From the NCBI GenBank assembly GCA_963730315.1, contig CAVSRD010000019.1:124001-188000 (forward strand): a DNA stretch of 64,000 nt, in the 5' to 3' direction. Within the stretch, counting starts at the first letter, position 1. The number at the start of each line of letters is the position of its first letter. The stretch is from VRUE01 sp963730315. GTDB lineage: Bacteria; Actinomycetota; Thermoleophilia; Solirubrobacterales; 70-9. Made by a program: the position numbers and the translations under genes. This document shows, in pieces, positions 8,273 to 17,281 of this stretch. The notes below the pieces were generated by a model. That model saw nothing but the letters and a program-made list of their open reading frames with translations, did no database searches and was not told where the DNA came from.

Positions 8273-9310
8273 TCACGCATCGCGCTCGAGCATCCAGGCG
8301 ATAAGGCGGTGGAGAAAGCGGCGCTCGGGCGAGTCCGAGACGTTGGCGAATGCGACCTCGAACGCATCGGTCGCGGCATCGGCAATCCCGAGACCGAACG
8401 CCCGCGCGAAGTCCAGGCTTCCATAGCGGCGCATCAGCCCGACCATCTCAGCGACGTCGTCGGGTGTGCGCTGCGGCCTTTCCATCTTCAGGAACCGCTC
8501 GACGGTTCGCCGGTCGCCGTTGCGTGCTTCGCGGACCAAGTGGATGACCATCAGCGTCCGCTTTCCCTCGTAGAGATCGCCGCATGACTCCTTCCCGTAC
8601 TTCGCCTCGTCGCCGACGACGTTGAGCAGGTCGTCGCGGATCTGAAACGCCGCACCAAGGAAGAAGCCGAATCGGACCAGGGGATCGACGTCGACACGGT
8701 CGAGCGAACCGATCAGCGCACCCACTCGCAAAGGGTGGATCGTCGTGTACCAGCACGTCTTGTGCATGATCAGATCGAGGTAGTCGTCGGGCCCCAGGTC
8801 GCAGACGCCGTCACGACGCCAGCCCAGCTCCCGCGCCTGACCCTCGATCGTTCGCCGCGCCATCAGATCGAACTCGTCGGCGACCCGCGACGCGAGCCGG
8901 CTGCCCAGCCGTCGCCGGTTGTCGCGCAGGGCGGAGCCGGCGAGGACGACGAGTGCATCTCCGGCGTTGATGGCCAGCGGGACACCGTGCTCGGCATGCA
9001 GCGTGGGACGTCCTCGGCGCAGCAGGCTGGCGTCCTCGATGTCGTCGTGGACGAGGAACGCATTGTGGAGCAGCTCGAGCGCGGCCGCCGACGGCAGCGC
9101 CTCGTCCACGTCGCCGCCGAACGCCACGCTGGCTGCCAGGCAGAGAGCCGGCCGAATCGCCTTCCCGCCCCGTCCCGGATACTCGGCGACCAGGTCCTGC
9201 AGGTGCTGACGAGGCTCCAGGTCGGGCAGGTAGAGGCTCATCGCCTCGCGAGTCATAGCCCCGTAGCGGGCCAGGTCGGCCTCGACCGCCGACGTGAGCG
9301 CCTCGCTCAT
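8273..9310 (-). CDS. Polyprenyl diphosphate synthase (GGPP synthase type)
   Basis: This 345-aa trans-isoprenyl diphosphate synthase condenses IPP onto allylic diphosphates. The first Asp-rich motif is Asp89-Asp90-x-x-Asp93 and the second is Asp226-Asp227-Leu-Leu-Asn230, both metal-binding. Gly-Gly-Lys50...Arg53 binds IPP. Phe85, four residues before the first motif, lies in the chain-length floor and hints at a C15-C20 product (inference). ATG 9310 overlaps the upstream stop as ATGA, so translation is coupled. The open frame extends to 9574, but that part lies inside the preceding gene. It is the last gene of the seven-gene run starting near 17014. Confidence 0.93.
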   Translation of the reverse strand: MSEALTSAVEADLARYGAMTREAMSLYLPDLEPRQHLQDLVAEYPGRGGKAIRPALCLAASVAFGGDVDEALPSAAALELLHNAFLVHDDIEDASLLRRGRPTLHAEHGVPLAINAGDALVVLAGSALRDNRRRLGSRLASRVADEFDLMARRTIEGQARELGWRRDGVCDLGPDDYLDLIMHKTCWYTTIHPLRVGALIGSLDRVDVDPLVRFGFFLGAAFQIRDDLLNVVGDEAKYGKESCGDLYEGKRTLMVIHLVREARNGDRRTVERFLKMERPQRTPDDVAEMVGLMRRYGSLDFARAFGLGIADAATDAFEVAFANVSDSPERRFLHRLIAWMLERDA

Positions 9311-9969
9311 CCCGCTACTTCGACCCTGACGGGGAGGCCGACCTCGGGCAGGCCGGCCGCAAGGATGTGTCCGCGATAGACGCCTGGCATCGCCCCCTCC
9401 GGCACCTGGACGGTGACGCGGACCTCCTGGCTCGAGCGAAGGGCGAAGGTGTCGAGCAGGGGCGGCTCGAAGCTCGCCGCCCCAGCCTCGATCGCGGCGG
9501 CGTTGTGCGCGGTGAACGAGGTGGCGTTCAGCTGCGCCGGCGAGCCGGGTGGGCCGTCGAGAACGTGCAGCCACGCCCGTCCGACAGCGGCGGCGCCCGG
9601 CGGCACTGGACCCAGCGCCAGCTCATCCGCAACGTCGCCCCGCCCGTCGACACCCGCCTCCGCGGCGTCCGCGGCCACATCGAGCAGCACGCGCATCGAT
9701 TCGCCCAACAGCTCGAGCAGACGCTCGGCGTCGGCCCTCAGCCGCCGGACGTCGCGCCCGCGATCGCCCGCTGAGTCCGGGCCGTCCCCGTTCTCCTCGA
9801 CTGGCTCGGCTGGCAGATAGAAGGGAAATGGCGCGCGAGCGCTCTGCCGGCCGAGCTCGAGCATGCGTTCGACGACCGCCTCAGCGATCTCCAGACCGCG
9901 GCGCTGGACGTCGGCCATCGCCCGCAGGCCCGCAAGCTGGTCACGATCAGGCACGGTGGGGCGCTCCAC
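9307..9969 (-). CDS. Helical plus beta-sandwich protein of the isoprenoid operon
   Basis: This 220-aa protein is of no recognised family. The N-terminal 130 residues are helical, with two amphipathic stretches (about 10-45 and 70-105) separated by an acidic linker. The C-terminal 85 residues look like a small beta-sandwich ending in a Gly-Val-Tyr-Arg-Gly-His-Ile-Leu turn and alternating Val/Arg strands. The same architecture, including a Gly-x-Tyr-x-Gly turn near the C-terminus, occurs in the 138-aa protein at 15199-15615, so the two may be distant paralogues. It overlaps the flavoprotein gene by 23 bases and the synthase by ATGA, which ties it to isoprenoid synthesis. Confidence 0.75.
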   Translation of the reverse strand: MERPTVPDRDQLAGLRAMADVQRRGLEIAEAVVERMLELGRQSARAPFPFYLPAEPVEENGDGPDSAGDRGRDVRRLRADAERLLELLGESMRVLLDVAADAAEAGVDGRGDVADELALGPVPPGAAAVGRAWLHVLDGPPGSPAQLNATSFTAHNAAAIEAGAASFEPPLLDTFALRSSQEVRVTVQVPEGAMPGVYRGHILAAGLPEVGLPVRVEVAG

Positions 9970-11932
9970 GGGGCCGATATCCGCCCGACGTCCTCTCGGT
10001 GAGCCGCCGGCCTTCGACTGCGTTGGCCGCCTGCAGACCGCCGAGCACGGCGGCCTCGATGCAGCCGGCGTTCAAGCCGGTGTCGATCCAGTCACCGGCA
10101 AGGAAGAGATTGTCCAGCCCGCTGTCGTCGGCGCGAAGCCGGTACGGCGCGCTGCCCGGCAGGGACTGGACGTAACGATCGGACGGGTCTGAATTCGCCC
10201 GCCAGTACTGGGAGTCGAAGCGCCCCGCACCGTTGGACTCGGCGCCATCGGCACACAGCAGGTCCCAGCGGAATCCGCCCTCAGCTGCCGCCCCGGGCCA
10301 GAGGATCGGGGCGCGGCTCTCGAGGAAGCGCACCGCATCGGCCCGCACGGCGTCGCGCTGCTCGCCCCCCTCCGAAATCCGGGCCTCCGGCAAGGCCGCA
10401 CAGAAAGAGGCGGCGGTAAGGGGTCGTTCGTCTGCGGGCCAATCCTCGAACGGCAGCACCTGGCTCATCGAAGCGAAGGTGTCGAATGGCTCCCCGCACC
10501 CGGTTACGGTCGCGGTTGGGGAACGCCAGCCCAGCGCCCGCTCGTCGGCCCGCAGCCACACCTGGAACGCCTGGGTGGCGACCGTGCCCACCCGCTCGAC
10601 CATCGATCGCCACCTCTCGTCCGCTTCGAGCAGCTCGCCGCACGTGTGGGGCACCATGCCCAGCGACACGGAGAGCACCAGCGTGTCGTAATCGCGCCCC
10701 GCCTCCAGGGTCACCCGCCCCGCATCGGGCCAGTCGCACGAGTGGGACTCGAGGTCGTGGCCGAGCAGATCCTCGTCGGCCCCAAGCTGGCTCAGGTCGG
10801 GCCGATCGGAGAACACGGGCAGCCGACGCACCCGGACAAGCGGGTCGTATTCGCCGGCCAGCAAGCTCACCTGCTGCCCCAGGCTGACCGCGCCAACCGA
10901 CCGTCCTCCAGGCGAGAGGTGCAGGTGATCGAGGCGATGGAAGAAGCGGAATCTCACGCCGCGCCGGCGAAGCGCCTGATAGAGCGGCGCGAACACCACG
11001 TCGCCCATCCCGGCCCTCATCTTCCAGAACAGCGCACCCTTGTAGTCGAGGAACATGCGCATCGTGAGGTGAAGCGCGAGGCCGGCCGGGAAGCGCGGCC
11101 GGGACAGGTCACCTTCCTCATACGCGAAGGAGAGGTCATAGTGGCCGCGAACGATCGGCGATTCGATTGCGCGCTGCGAGGCGCCGTGGCGAGTGAGCCA
11201 GTCGCGAAGGTCCAGGTGATCGATGCTGCTGTAGCCGCGGACGGTCAGCCGGTCGGCAATGATCCCGCGCAGTATCGTCGCAAGCAGCTCGAGGAGGGTG
11301 GCGGTGCGGCGGGCGGCCACATCGCTGCCGGCCACCGCTCGCAGTCCGACCTGCGCCCCTCGCAGCACCTCGACGCCCGACGGGGTGCGGCGCAGACCGA
11401 GCGACGGATGAATCGGCGAGGACGTCAGCGCCGCGCGGGGAGCCGGCGCCCAGGGCGGGTCGAGCGAGCCACCGAAACGCCCCAGCAGCGCGAGGCCGCG
11501 CTCCAGGAAATCGGCCGTGGTGAGCTCGTCGGCGCCGGGCGGCCCCCCCGGCAGCCGATCGTTCTCGGGGAATTGGGCAAGCCAGAGCGGTGACTCGGAC
11601 TCGCCAGTGCGCCCCAGCCCGACCGTGCTTGCCGGCCGGAAGGCATCGCGCCAACCCTGGATCGGGCACCCCGGATCCGATCGCGGACGATCGAGCTCCT
11701 CATAGCAGGAGCGAAGCAGGCGGAAGGCATTGTCGTAGAAGCCGAGCCAAACGTGCAGCCCGTGCTCCTCGATCCGGCCGTTCGGGCCACGGGACGAAGC
11801 CCCCTTTCCGCCCAGCCGCCACCCACGCTGGTAGACGGTGACCTCCGGTCGCTCTCCGTCCGGCTCGCTGAGCCGCCAGGCCGCTGCCAGTCCGGCCATG
11901 CCGCCCCCGAGGATCGCGACGCGCCGGGGCAT
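9947..11932 (-). CDS. Amine-oxidase-type FAD oxidoreductase
   Basis: This 661-aa protein has an N-terminal FAD site (Gly-Gly-Gly-Met-Ala-Gly-Leu-Ala near residues 8-16), a second Arg-Leu-Gly-Gly-Lys motif near residue 40 and a C-terminal Leu-Ala-Gly-Asp-Trp-Ile-x-Thr-Gly flavin motif. This is the clan of carotenoid desaturases and the hopanoid enzyme HpnE. At 661 aa it is about 200 residues longer than HpnE or CrtI, with insertions in the middle. ATG 11932 overlaps the cyclase stop (TGATG). Lying between a regulator and a polyprenyl synthase, it probably desaturates or oxidises an isoprenoid. The substrate is unknown. Confidence 0.85.
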   Translation of the reverse strand: MPRRVAILGGGMAGLAAAWRLSEPDGERPEVTVYQRGWRLGGKGASSRGPNGRIEEHGLHVWLGFYDNAFRLLRSCYEELDRPRSDPGCPIQGWRDAFRPASTVGLGRTGESESPLWLAQFPENDRLPGGPPGADELTTADFLERGLALLGRFGGSLDPPWAPAPRAALTSSPIHPSLGLRRTPSGVEVLRGAQVGLRAVAGSDVAARRTATLLELLATILRGIIADRLTVRGYSSIDHLDLRDWLTRHGASQRAIESPIVRGHYDLSFAYEEGDLSRPRFPAGLALHLTMRMFLDYKGALFWKMRAGMGDVVFAPLYQALRRRGVRFRFFHRLDHLHLSPGGRSVGAVSLGQQVSLLAGEYDPLVRVRRLPVFSDRPDLSQLGADEDLLGHDLESHSCDWPDAGRVTLEAGRDYDTLVLSVSLGMVPHTCGELLEADERWRSMVERVGTVATQAFQVWLRADERALGWRSPTATVTGCGEPFDTFASMSQVLPFEDWPADERPLTAASFCAALPEARISEGGEQRDAVRADAVRFLESRAPILWPGAAAEGGFRWDLLCADGAESNGAGRFDSQYWRANSDPSDRYVQSLPGSAPYRLRADDSGLDNLFLAGDWIDTGLNAGCIEAAVLGGLQAANAVEGRRLTERTSGGYRPRGAPHRA

Positions 11933-14900
11933 CAGCGGGGCGGCTCGCCAGAGAGCGCTTTCCGTGCCGCCGCGAGCTCCGGCGGGCCGGTTCGATCGCC
12001 GAAGCTGTCCACCAAGCCCGCGAGCCTATCGAGGTCTTCGCGACCCGCGACTGCGCCGGTCAGCGCGGTCCGTGCTCGCAGCTCGAAGACGAGGGAGCCC
12101 TGCTCGGCGGAGAGCTCGGCAGCCGCCCGTAAGTCCTCGACGCCGCCCTCGTCGCCGGACGCCAGTCTCGCCTCTCCGAGCGCGCGAGCCGTCTCCGGCG
12201 CCCAAAAGCGGGCGCCTGATCGGCCGCCGATCGCTTCGGCTTCGCGCAGCGACGCCCGCGCCCCGTCGAGGTCCCCTCCCCCGAGCTGGTCTCTGGCGAT
12301 TTCGGTGAGGATGGAGGGAACCCATACCTCGCCACCCGCGATGCGCCAGAGGGCGAGCGCCTGGGTGATCGCCCCCACCTCCCGCGTCTCGCCCCGCCGC
12401 AACGCGGCGATCGCGGTCTGCAGCTGCGCGTGAAGGATGAAGAACATGAAGCCGTGACGCTCCGCCAGCTCGAGCAGCTCGGCCGTCTCGGCGTCGGCGG
12501 CCTCATGGTCGCCGGCCAGCTTGCGGACCAGGATGCCGTAGGCCTTGGCGTAGGCCATGGAGAACGGCCCCCAGGGGAACGGCAGCTCGGAGGCGCGAGC
12601 CTCGGCGTCGGCGATCGCCTCTCGGGCAGCGGTTGGATCCCCGCTGAGGTGCACGGCGATGGAGAACAGCATCCGGGCGGCGACGGTCGGATCGTTGGGC
12701 AGTGGCCACTGCGGGGATATGCCCGGCTGTCGCGCGTAGTCTGAGTCCAGGTAGGACTCGAGGTCGTCCACGGCGCCCACGATGTCGCCGCGGAAGTAGC
12801 GGTTGAAGCCGGTGAAAAGCTCCTTGGGCGGTTCGTCGACCCCGCCGCCGCCGATCCGTCGGCGCTCGACCGAGACCACCTCCTCGGCCCTCCCCAAGTC
12901 CCCCTTCAGCAGGTAGTACGACCACACCGGGATCAGGTCTGGCATGTGCTCGGGGCCGGGATCAAGCGACCGGTAGAGCTCCAGGCACCGCTCGTGCTCG
13001 TGAACGGCCTGAGGCGCGGCGTAACCCAGCGTCGCAACCATCGAGAAGCCTAGGGCTCGGCGAACGGTGAGCTCCAGCGTCAACCGCGCCTGCTCGTCCC
13101 CGATCCGCGCGACCAGCTTGAGGGCGTGATCGAGGATCTCGGCAGCCTCCGCGAACGCGCCTTGCGACTGAGCGGTCTGAGCCGCTTCAACACGCGCCCC
13201 GATCGCCTCGCTGAGGCGCCCGGCCCGCTCGAGGTGCTGCGCCAGCCTGACGGCGTCGGCCGACCGGTCTCCGCCGAGCCGCTGTTGGAGAGCGTCCGCG
13301 ATCCGGGCGTGGCGCTGGATTCGCGCCGGCGTTAGCTGGGTGTCGTAGGCCAGCTCCTGGAGCAGCTGGTGACGGAAGCGGTAGGTCGGGGTCTCGCCTT
13401 CGTCGCGGTCGAGGAGGCCTGCTGCGACGAGCCCGTCGATGCCGATTCTAAGCTCGTCGGCGGGTTGGTCGGTTGCCGCGGCCAGCAGGTCATGGGGAAC
13501 CTCCTGGCCGATGCAGGCAGCCGTCTGCACGAGGGCGAGGTCGACGCCCGGCGCGGCGAGCCGGGCGAGCAGCGGATCGAGCAGGGCCGGGGGAATCGCC
13601 ACCTGACTCTTGGCCAAGTGGGGAGCGGGCGAGCCGTTGGGCTGCCCCTCCACGCGCAACAGCTCCTCAAGGAAGAAGGGCACGCCGTCGCTGCGACGGA
13701 CGATCTTCTCCACCTGGCCCGCCGCCAGCCGCTGCGAGGCTGGTGAGCCGGCTGCGATCCGGTTGAGGTCTTCGCCGCCCAGAGGACCGAGCTCGAGCAC
13801 CTCGATCGAGTCCCAAGGGAACTCGAACCCGGCGCGGCCGCTCAGCAGGACGTACAGGCGGGGAGGCCGGCGCCCGATGAGCCGCTCGAGCAGCTCAAGC
13901 GTGGACGGATCGGCCCACTGGAGATCGTCGACCGTCAGCACGGCGGCAGACCGCGCCGCTTCAGCCTCGATCCACTCGACCAGGGCCGCCAGCGTGGCTT
14001 CGCGCAGCAGCTGGCCGTCGAGCTCGGGAGCCGGAGAATCGGCCCCGGGCGGGATGCCCAACAGCGCGCCGAACAGCGGCAGGTGGCGCTCGAGACCCGA
14101 CCGCGCAAGCATCGAGCGCGCGCGCGGCGCCGCCCCCGGGAGATCGGCCGAGAGGTCGACCCCGCACGTATCCGCGGCCAGCCGGCGGACCGGGTACAGG
14201 TGAGTGGTGGCATGGAAGGTCGAGCAGCGGCAGGCAAGCGCTGAGCCCCCCTCGGCGATCGCCTCCGCCCGTAGCTCGTCCATCAGGCGTGACTTGCCGA
14301 TCCCGGCCTCGCCTCGGATTGCCGCAACCCTCGAGTCGCCTGCGGCAGCTTGCCGCCAGAGGGCGCTGAGGCGCTCGCGCTCGTCGTGCCGGTTGACGAA
14401 TGGGCTCAGCTCCGGCTGCGTCTCGAGTCGCCCGGCTGCCGCTGCCTCGTCAACGACCTCGTAGGCATCGACGGCTTGAGCGACCCCGCGCAACTCGAGG
14501 CTTCCGAGCGGCTCGAGATCGAAAAACCCCTGCACGAGGCGGCGGGTGTCACCACTAATCACGAGCGTCCCCGGCCGAGCGCGATCCTGGAGGCGGGCCG
14601 CGACGTTGGGCGTCTCGCCGACAACTGCATCGCGGTCGGGACTCCCCGGCGCCCCCATCTCGGCGCGTACGACCATTCCCGTGTGGATCGCGGCACGCAC
14701 CGCGAGCTCGAACCCGTGCCGCTGCCTGGCATCGTCGGCGACGTCGCCCACAGCGGCGAGCAGGTCGAGGCCCGCTTTCACCGCTCGGCGGGCGTCGTCC
14801 TCGTGCGGCGTCGGGTAACCGAAGTAGGCGAGTATGCCGTCGCCGATGTACTTCGCAATGTGCCCGTCGTAGCGGCTCACGGCCGCGTTCGCCGCCCCCT

Positions 14901-15186
14901 GAAAGGCCCGCAGCACGTCGCGGAACACCTCGGGATCGTGCTCGGCGGCGAGCTTCGTCGAGCCGACCACGTCGCAGAACATCACGGTGAGCTGGCGCCA
15001 CTCGCCCGCCTCCGCGACGCCCGATCGGCTGTCATCGAGCAGTTGCAGCGCGGCTTCGTTGGTCGGATCGAGGACGAGAACCGACTCGGCGAGCGCGCGG
15101 GCCGAAGACCAGTCGCCCTGGGCCGTCGCTTTGCGAGCGTCGTCTAGCAGCCTCCCAATCGAACCTTCTAGGCGCTCACCCGACAC
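11932..15186 (-). CDS. Class III cyclase / AAA ATPase / TPR signalling protein
   Basis: This 1084-aa protein has a short helical N-terminus (1-60), a class III nucleotide cyclase domain (about 65-250; metal-binding Asp72 in Phe-Cys-Asp-Val-Val-Gly-Ser and Asp116 in Gly-Asp-Gly-Ile-Leu) and a STAND-like ATPase. The ATPase shows Walker A Gly-Glu-Ala-Gly-Ile-Gly-Lys-Ser near residue 290 and Walker B Leu-Thr-Val-Asp-Asp-Leu-Gln-Trp-Ala-Asp near 420. The rest is TPR-like helices. Both metal Asp are kept, so cyclase activity is plausible. The start is GTG 15186, 12 bases after the preceding stop. Such proteins are usually stand-alone regulators. Inside an isoprenoid operon it may sense metabolite or energy state. 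Confidence 0.92.
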   Translation of the reverse strand: MSGERLEGSIGRLLDDARKATAQGDWSSARALAESVLVLDPTNEAALQLLDDSRSGVAEAGEWRQLTVMFCDVVGSTKLAAEHDPEVFRDVLRAFQGAANAAVSRYDGHIAKYIGDGILAYFGYPTPHEDDARRAVKAGLDLLAAVGDVADDARQRHGFELAVRAAIHTGMVVRAEMGAPGSPDRDAVVGETPNVAARLQDRARPGTLVISGDTRRLVQGFFDLEPLGSLELRGVAQAVDAYEVVDEAAAAGRLETQPELSPFVNRHDERERLSALWRQAAAGDSRVAAIRGEAGIGKSRLMDELRAEAIAEGGSALACRCSTFHATTHLYPVRRLAADTCGVDLSADLPGAAPRARSMLARSGLERHLPLFGALLGIPPGADSPAPELDGQLLREATLAALVEWIEAEAARSAAVLTVDDLQWADPSTLELLERLIGRRPPRLYVLLSGRAGFEFPWDSIEVLELGPLGGEDLNRIAAGSPASQRLAAGQVEKIVRRSDGVPFFLEELLRVEGQPNGSPAPHLAKSQVAIPPALLDPLLARLAAPGVDLALVQTAACIGQEVPHDLLAAATDQPADELRIGIDGLVAAGLLDRDEGETPTYRFRHQLLQELAYDTQLTPARIQRHARIADALQQRLGGDRSADAVRLAQHLERAGRLSEAIGARVEAAQTAQSQGAFAEAAEILDHALKLVARIGDEQARLTLELTVRRALGFSMVATLGYAAPQAVHEHERCLELYRSLDPGPEHMPDLIPVWSYYLLKGDLGRAEEVVSVERRRIGGGGVDEPPKELFTGFNRYFRGDIVGAVDDLESYLDSDYARQPGISPQWPLPNDPTVAARMLFSIAVHLSGDPTAAREAIADAEARASELPFPWGPFSMAYAKAYGILVRKLAGDHEAADAETAELLELAERHGFMFFILHAQLQTAIAALRRGETREVGAITQALALWRIAGGEVWVPSILTEIARDQLGGGDLDGARASLREAEAIGGRSGARFWAPETARALGEARLASGDEGGVEDLRAAAELSAEQGSLVFELRARTALTGAVAGREDLDRLAGLVDSFGDRTGPPELAAARKALSGEPPR

Positions 15187-15198
15187 CGTGACCAGGGC

Positions 15199-15615
15199 TC
15201 ACGGGACTCGATCGCCCACCACGTAGACGCCGATCTCATCGACCAAGCAGGCGTCGTCGGACGCGTTCAGGAGCGGGCCGGTGTAGGTACCGCTTGCCAG
15301 GCCGCGCGACGACTTGACCCTCACGCGCACCGTGGTTTCCTGACCCGCGGCAACCCGAGACGGCTCGACGGTCACCGCGTCGCGTGGGAGCTCATTGCCG
15401 TCCCAATCGGTGAAGGGCCCAGGACGCAAATCGGTCGGTGCCGGTTGGGCCTTGACCACAACGACCTCCTGGTTGAATCCCGTCTGCCCACTCTCTACGG
15501 CCGCCAGGTCCAACCAGCTCAACCAGATCTCGTTGACCGCCTCCATCCAGTCCCTTGCGGCGGTCGCCCAGGCCCCGACGGCGTCGGCTGTCAGGTCGTC
15601 GACCCGGTCGGTCAT
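15199..15615 (-). CDS. Phasin-like helix plus beta-sandwich protein
   Basis: From ATG 15615 this is a 138-aa protein. Residues 1-40 form an amphipathic helix rich in Ala and Trp (three Trp in about 20 residues), resembling granule-binding phasins. Residues 60-135 alternate Val/Thr/Arg as in a small beta-sandwich with a Gly-Thr-Tyr-Thr-Gly turn. The frame is open to 15792, but ATG 15615 overlaps the stop of the previous gene (TGATG), which fixes the start. It may be a shorter relative of the protein at 9307-9969 in the same operon. The Trp-rich face suggests binding to a hydrophobic surface; that is inference. Confidence 0.72.
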   Translation of the reverse strand: MTDRVDDLTADAVGAWATAARDWMEAVNEIWLSWLDLAAVESGQTGFNQEVVVVKAQPAPTDLRPGPFTDWDGNELPRDAVTVEPSRVAAGQETTVRVRVKSSRGLASGTYTGPLLNASDDACLVDEIGVYVVGDRVP

Positions 15616-15941
15616 CAGGAACCCGAGGGCGAACCCGACTGATCGGACGACTGCGGGGACTCCGCCTGCTCCGAGGACGGACGCGATCCCGTCTGACTCG
15701 CCAGGACCTGCAGCATCTCGTTCGAGGTGGTCCACGCCCTGGCCGCATCCCCGGCGGCCTGAGCGTAAGCCTTCGCGGTCAATTGCAACCAAGTTCCCGC
15801 GTCAGCAGGAGCATCCCCGGTGAGTTGCGTCGCAGCCTCCTTGGCGAGGCCGGCATAGGTGGCGACCGACTCTTGGGCCGACTTAGTGGCCTTTTCGATC
15901 ACTTTGTCGAGCCTGTCTTTGTCTGCCTTGGCGTCTGCCAT
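15615..15941 (-). CDS. Phasin-like amphipathic helical protein
   Basis: This 108-aa protein has two long amphipathic helices (about residues 8-42 and 48-82) rich in Ala, Lys, Gln and Thr, followed by a Ser/Gln/Pro-rich disordered tail of about 25 residues. There are no Cys, membrane segments or signal peptide. Size, helix pattern (Tyr-Ala-x-Leu-Ala-Lys-Glu-Ala) and disordered tail resemble phasins that coat polyhydroxyalkanoate granules. No PHA synthase is present in the window, so the hydrophobic cargo could instead be an isoprenoid. ATG 15941 follows the SRPBCC-like gene by 26 bases, and a GGAAGGAGC ribosome-binding site precedes it. Confidence 0.7.
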   Translation of the reverse strand: MADAKADKDRLDKVIEKATKSAQESVATYAGLAKEAATQLTGDAPADAGTWLQLTAKAYAQAAGDAARAWTTSNEMLQVLASQTGSRPSSEQAESPQSSDQSGSPSGS

Positions 15942-15967
15942 CGTGGCTCCTTCCCGGATAGCTGGTG

Positions 15968-17014
15968 TTAATCGGGCGGGCCGTCAAGTGCGGCGGCGAT
16001 GACCGTGTCGGTCCAGAAAGTGTCGCATGCAACGCTCGTCCAATCTTGAAGCATCGATTCGGTGAAGAGAATCGCCTTCTTCGCGCTCACCCGCGTGCGT
16101 CCCTTGTGCCTTCCGCTCGTCACCAACCTGACGTCGAGGGACCCCTCGTCGACCGCAATATCCTCCGTTCCTTCAAGCAGTACGTAGTCCAGATGCACCC
16201 AGCGGGGAGTGGCCTCCGCTTGGATCGAGTGGGTGAACCGTAGCGGCGTCACGAGCGTCTTCGCCGGCGAGAGCTCGACCACCTCCCAGAGATCGCGGCG
16301 CCAGCCGTCCTGGCGCTGGACATCGATGCCACCCTCGACCGATCTCATCTCGCCCTGGTAGGCGCTGCGCTCGTGCCAGCGCATCGGATCGCAGAAGTGA
16401 CGCAATTCGCCCGGGGTGGCGCCGGTGTGGAATTCGACAGTCACCCCGGTGGCTTCGTCGCCGTCTTTGAGCACGACCTCCTCGTCGTTGCACTGCGGCT
16501 TCTCGGCCTCCGCCCTGGTCAGGCGCAACGCGCCGGCTGCCTGCTCGGCGAACATCGGCCAGGGGCGGCGAGTCGAGTCGGCGTCCCCGAGCCGCACAAC
16601 CGACTCGAGCGCCTGGCGCGTGGTGGCGACCGCGTCTGCGACTTCCTCCCTGGGTACGCCGCCGGCCCGGGCAAGCCCATCGAGAAGCTTGTCGAGTTCC
16701 GGCCCGTACGTACCGAGGTCCCCGTGCCGGCTGGCGAGCTTGACCAGTGAGTCGAGCACGAACAGACGGGGGACGCGTAGAGAGTCCTCGTCAGCCGTGG
16801 CGGCGAGCTCGCCCAGGGCTTCGTCCGGCGCGGCGAGGCCAAGCCTGTCGCGCTCCTCCGCGCCGTGGCCGGCTGTGAAGGCGTTGAGCGCGGCGACAGC
16901 ATGGGCCTGCGAGCGGCGCTGCTCTTGCCGGTCGGCTCCGGCAGTCCCGTGGCGCCTATCGTTGGCCTTCCCCACCGTCTTGCAGCATACCTCCGATACA
17001 TCGCGAGCGCCCAA
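15968..17014 (-). CDS. SRPBCC-like domain protein, first gene of the isoprenoid operon
   Basis: The frame gives up to 348 aa. The N-terminal 130 residues are helical and uncharacterised. The C-terminal half (about 180-345) alternates strands with aromatic residues and ends in a long amphipathic helix (Met-Leu-Gln-Asp-Trp-Thr-Ser), as in START/SRPBCC hydrophobic-ligand-binding folds. The start is uncertain: the first candidate is TTG 17014, and GTG near 16975 or later codons are possible because the first 40 residues look non-conserved. It precedes the phasin-like gene by 26 bases. A lipid- or isoprenoid-binding role would fit the operon but is inferred. Confidence 0.65.
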   Translation of the reverse strand: MGARDVSEVCCKTVGKANDRRHGTAGADRQEQRRSQAHAVAALNAFTAGHGAEERDRLGLAAPDEALGELAATADEDSLRVPRLFVLDSLVKLASRHGDLGTYGPELDKLLDGLARAGGVPREEVADAVATTRQALESVVRLGDADSTRRPWPMFAEQAAGALRLTRAEAEKPQCNDEEVVLKDGDEATGVTVEFHTGATPGELRHFCDPMRWHERSAYQGEMRSVEGGIDVQRQDGWRRDLWEVVELSPAKTLVTPLRFTHSIQAEATPRWVHLDYVLLEGTEDIAVDEGSLDVRLVTSGRHKGRTRVSAKKAILFTESMLQDWTSVACDTFWTDTVIAAALDGPPD

Positions 17015-17210
17015 GCCAGCGAGGAGCGAGGCTTGTCCGCGAAGCGCGACTGAGGCGCTCCCCGGCGAGCTTGACGTCGACTCGCTCGCTGACAGGAGCC
17101 CTCGCTTCGCCCGCCAGCTTCATCCAGCGTTTGTGACAGGGCAGGGCGAGCAAAATTGAGTCCCTTTTGAGTCCCCGGCGAGAGCTTGTGCAATAGGCGC
17201 CTAAAATATA

Positions 17211-17237
17211 GAAAACCCCCGCTTTGCGGGGGTTTTC
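17211..17237. terminator. Bidirectional intrinsic terminator
   Basis: GAAAACCCCCGC pairs perfectly with GCGGGGGTTTTC across a three-base TTT loop. The A-run on one side and T-run on the other make it usable in both directions. It lies 44 bases past the stop of the minus-strand secreted-repeat gene and insulates the isoprenoid operon. A degenerate copy of its core (AAACCCCCGCTTTGCGG) occurs at 18140-18156. Confidence 0.85.
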
Positions 17238-17281
17238 GATGCACCCGGTACAAGCCCATGCGGTGGGCTGAGCGCGGCTGT

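Noticed and set aside
14350..15147. 265-codon plus-strand frame opposite the cyclase
   Set aside because: Antisense to a well-supported cyclase domain; no motif.
15615..15941. Polyhydroxyalkanoate granule operon
   Set aside because: No PHA synthase, depolymerase or phaAB gene is nearby; only the phasin-like shape supports it, so the cargo is left open.
8273..17014. Encapsulin-linked terpene system
   Set aside because: No encapsulin-like shell protein or cargo-loading peptide was seen.
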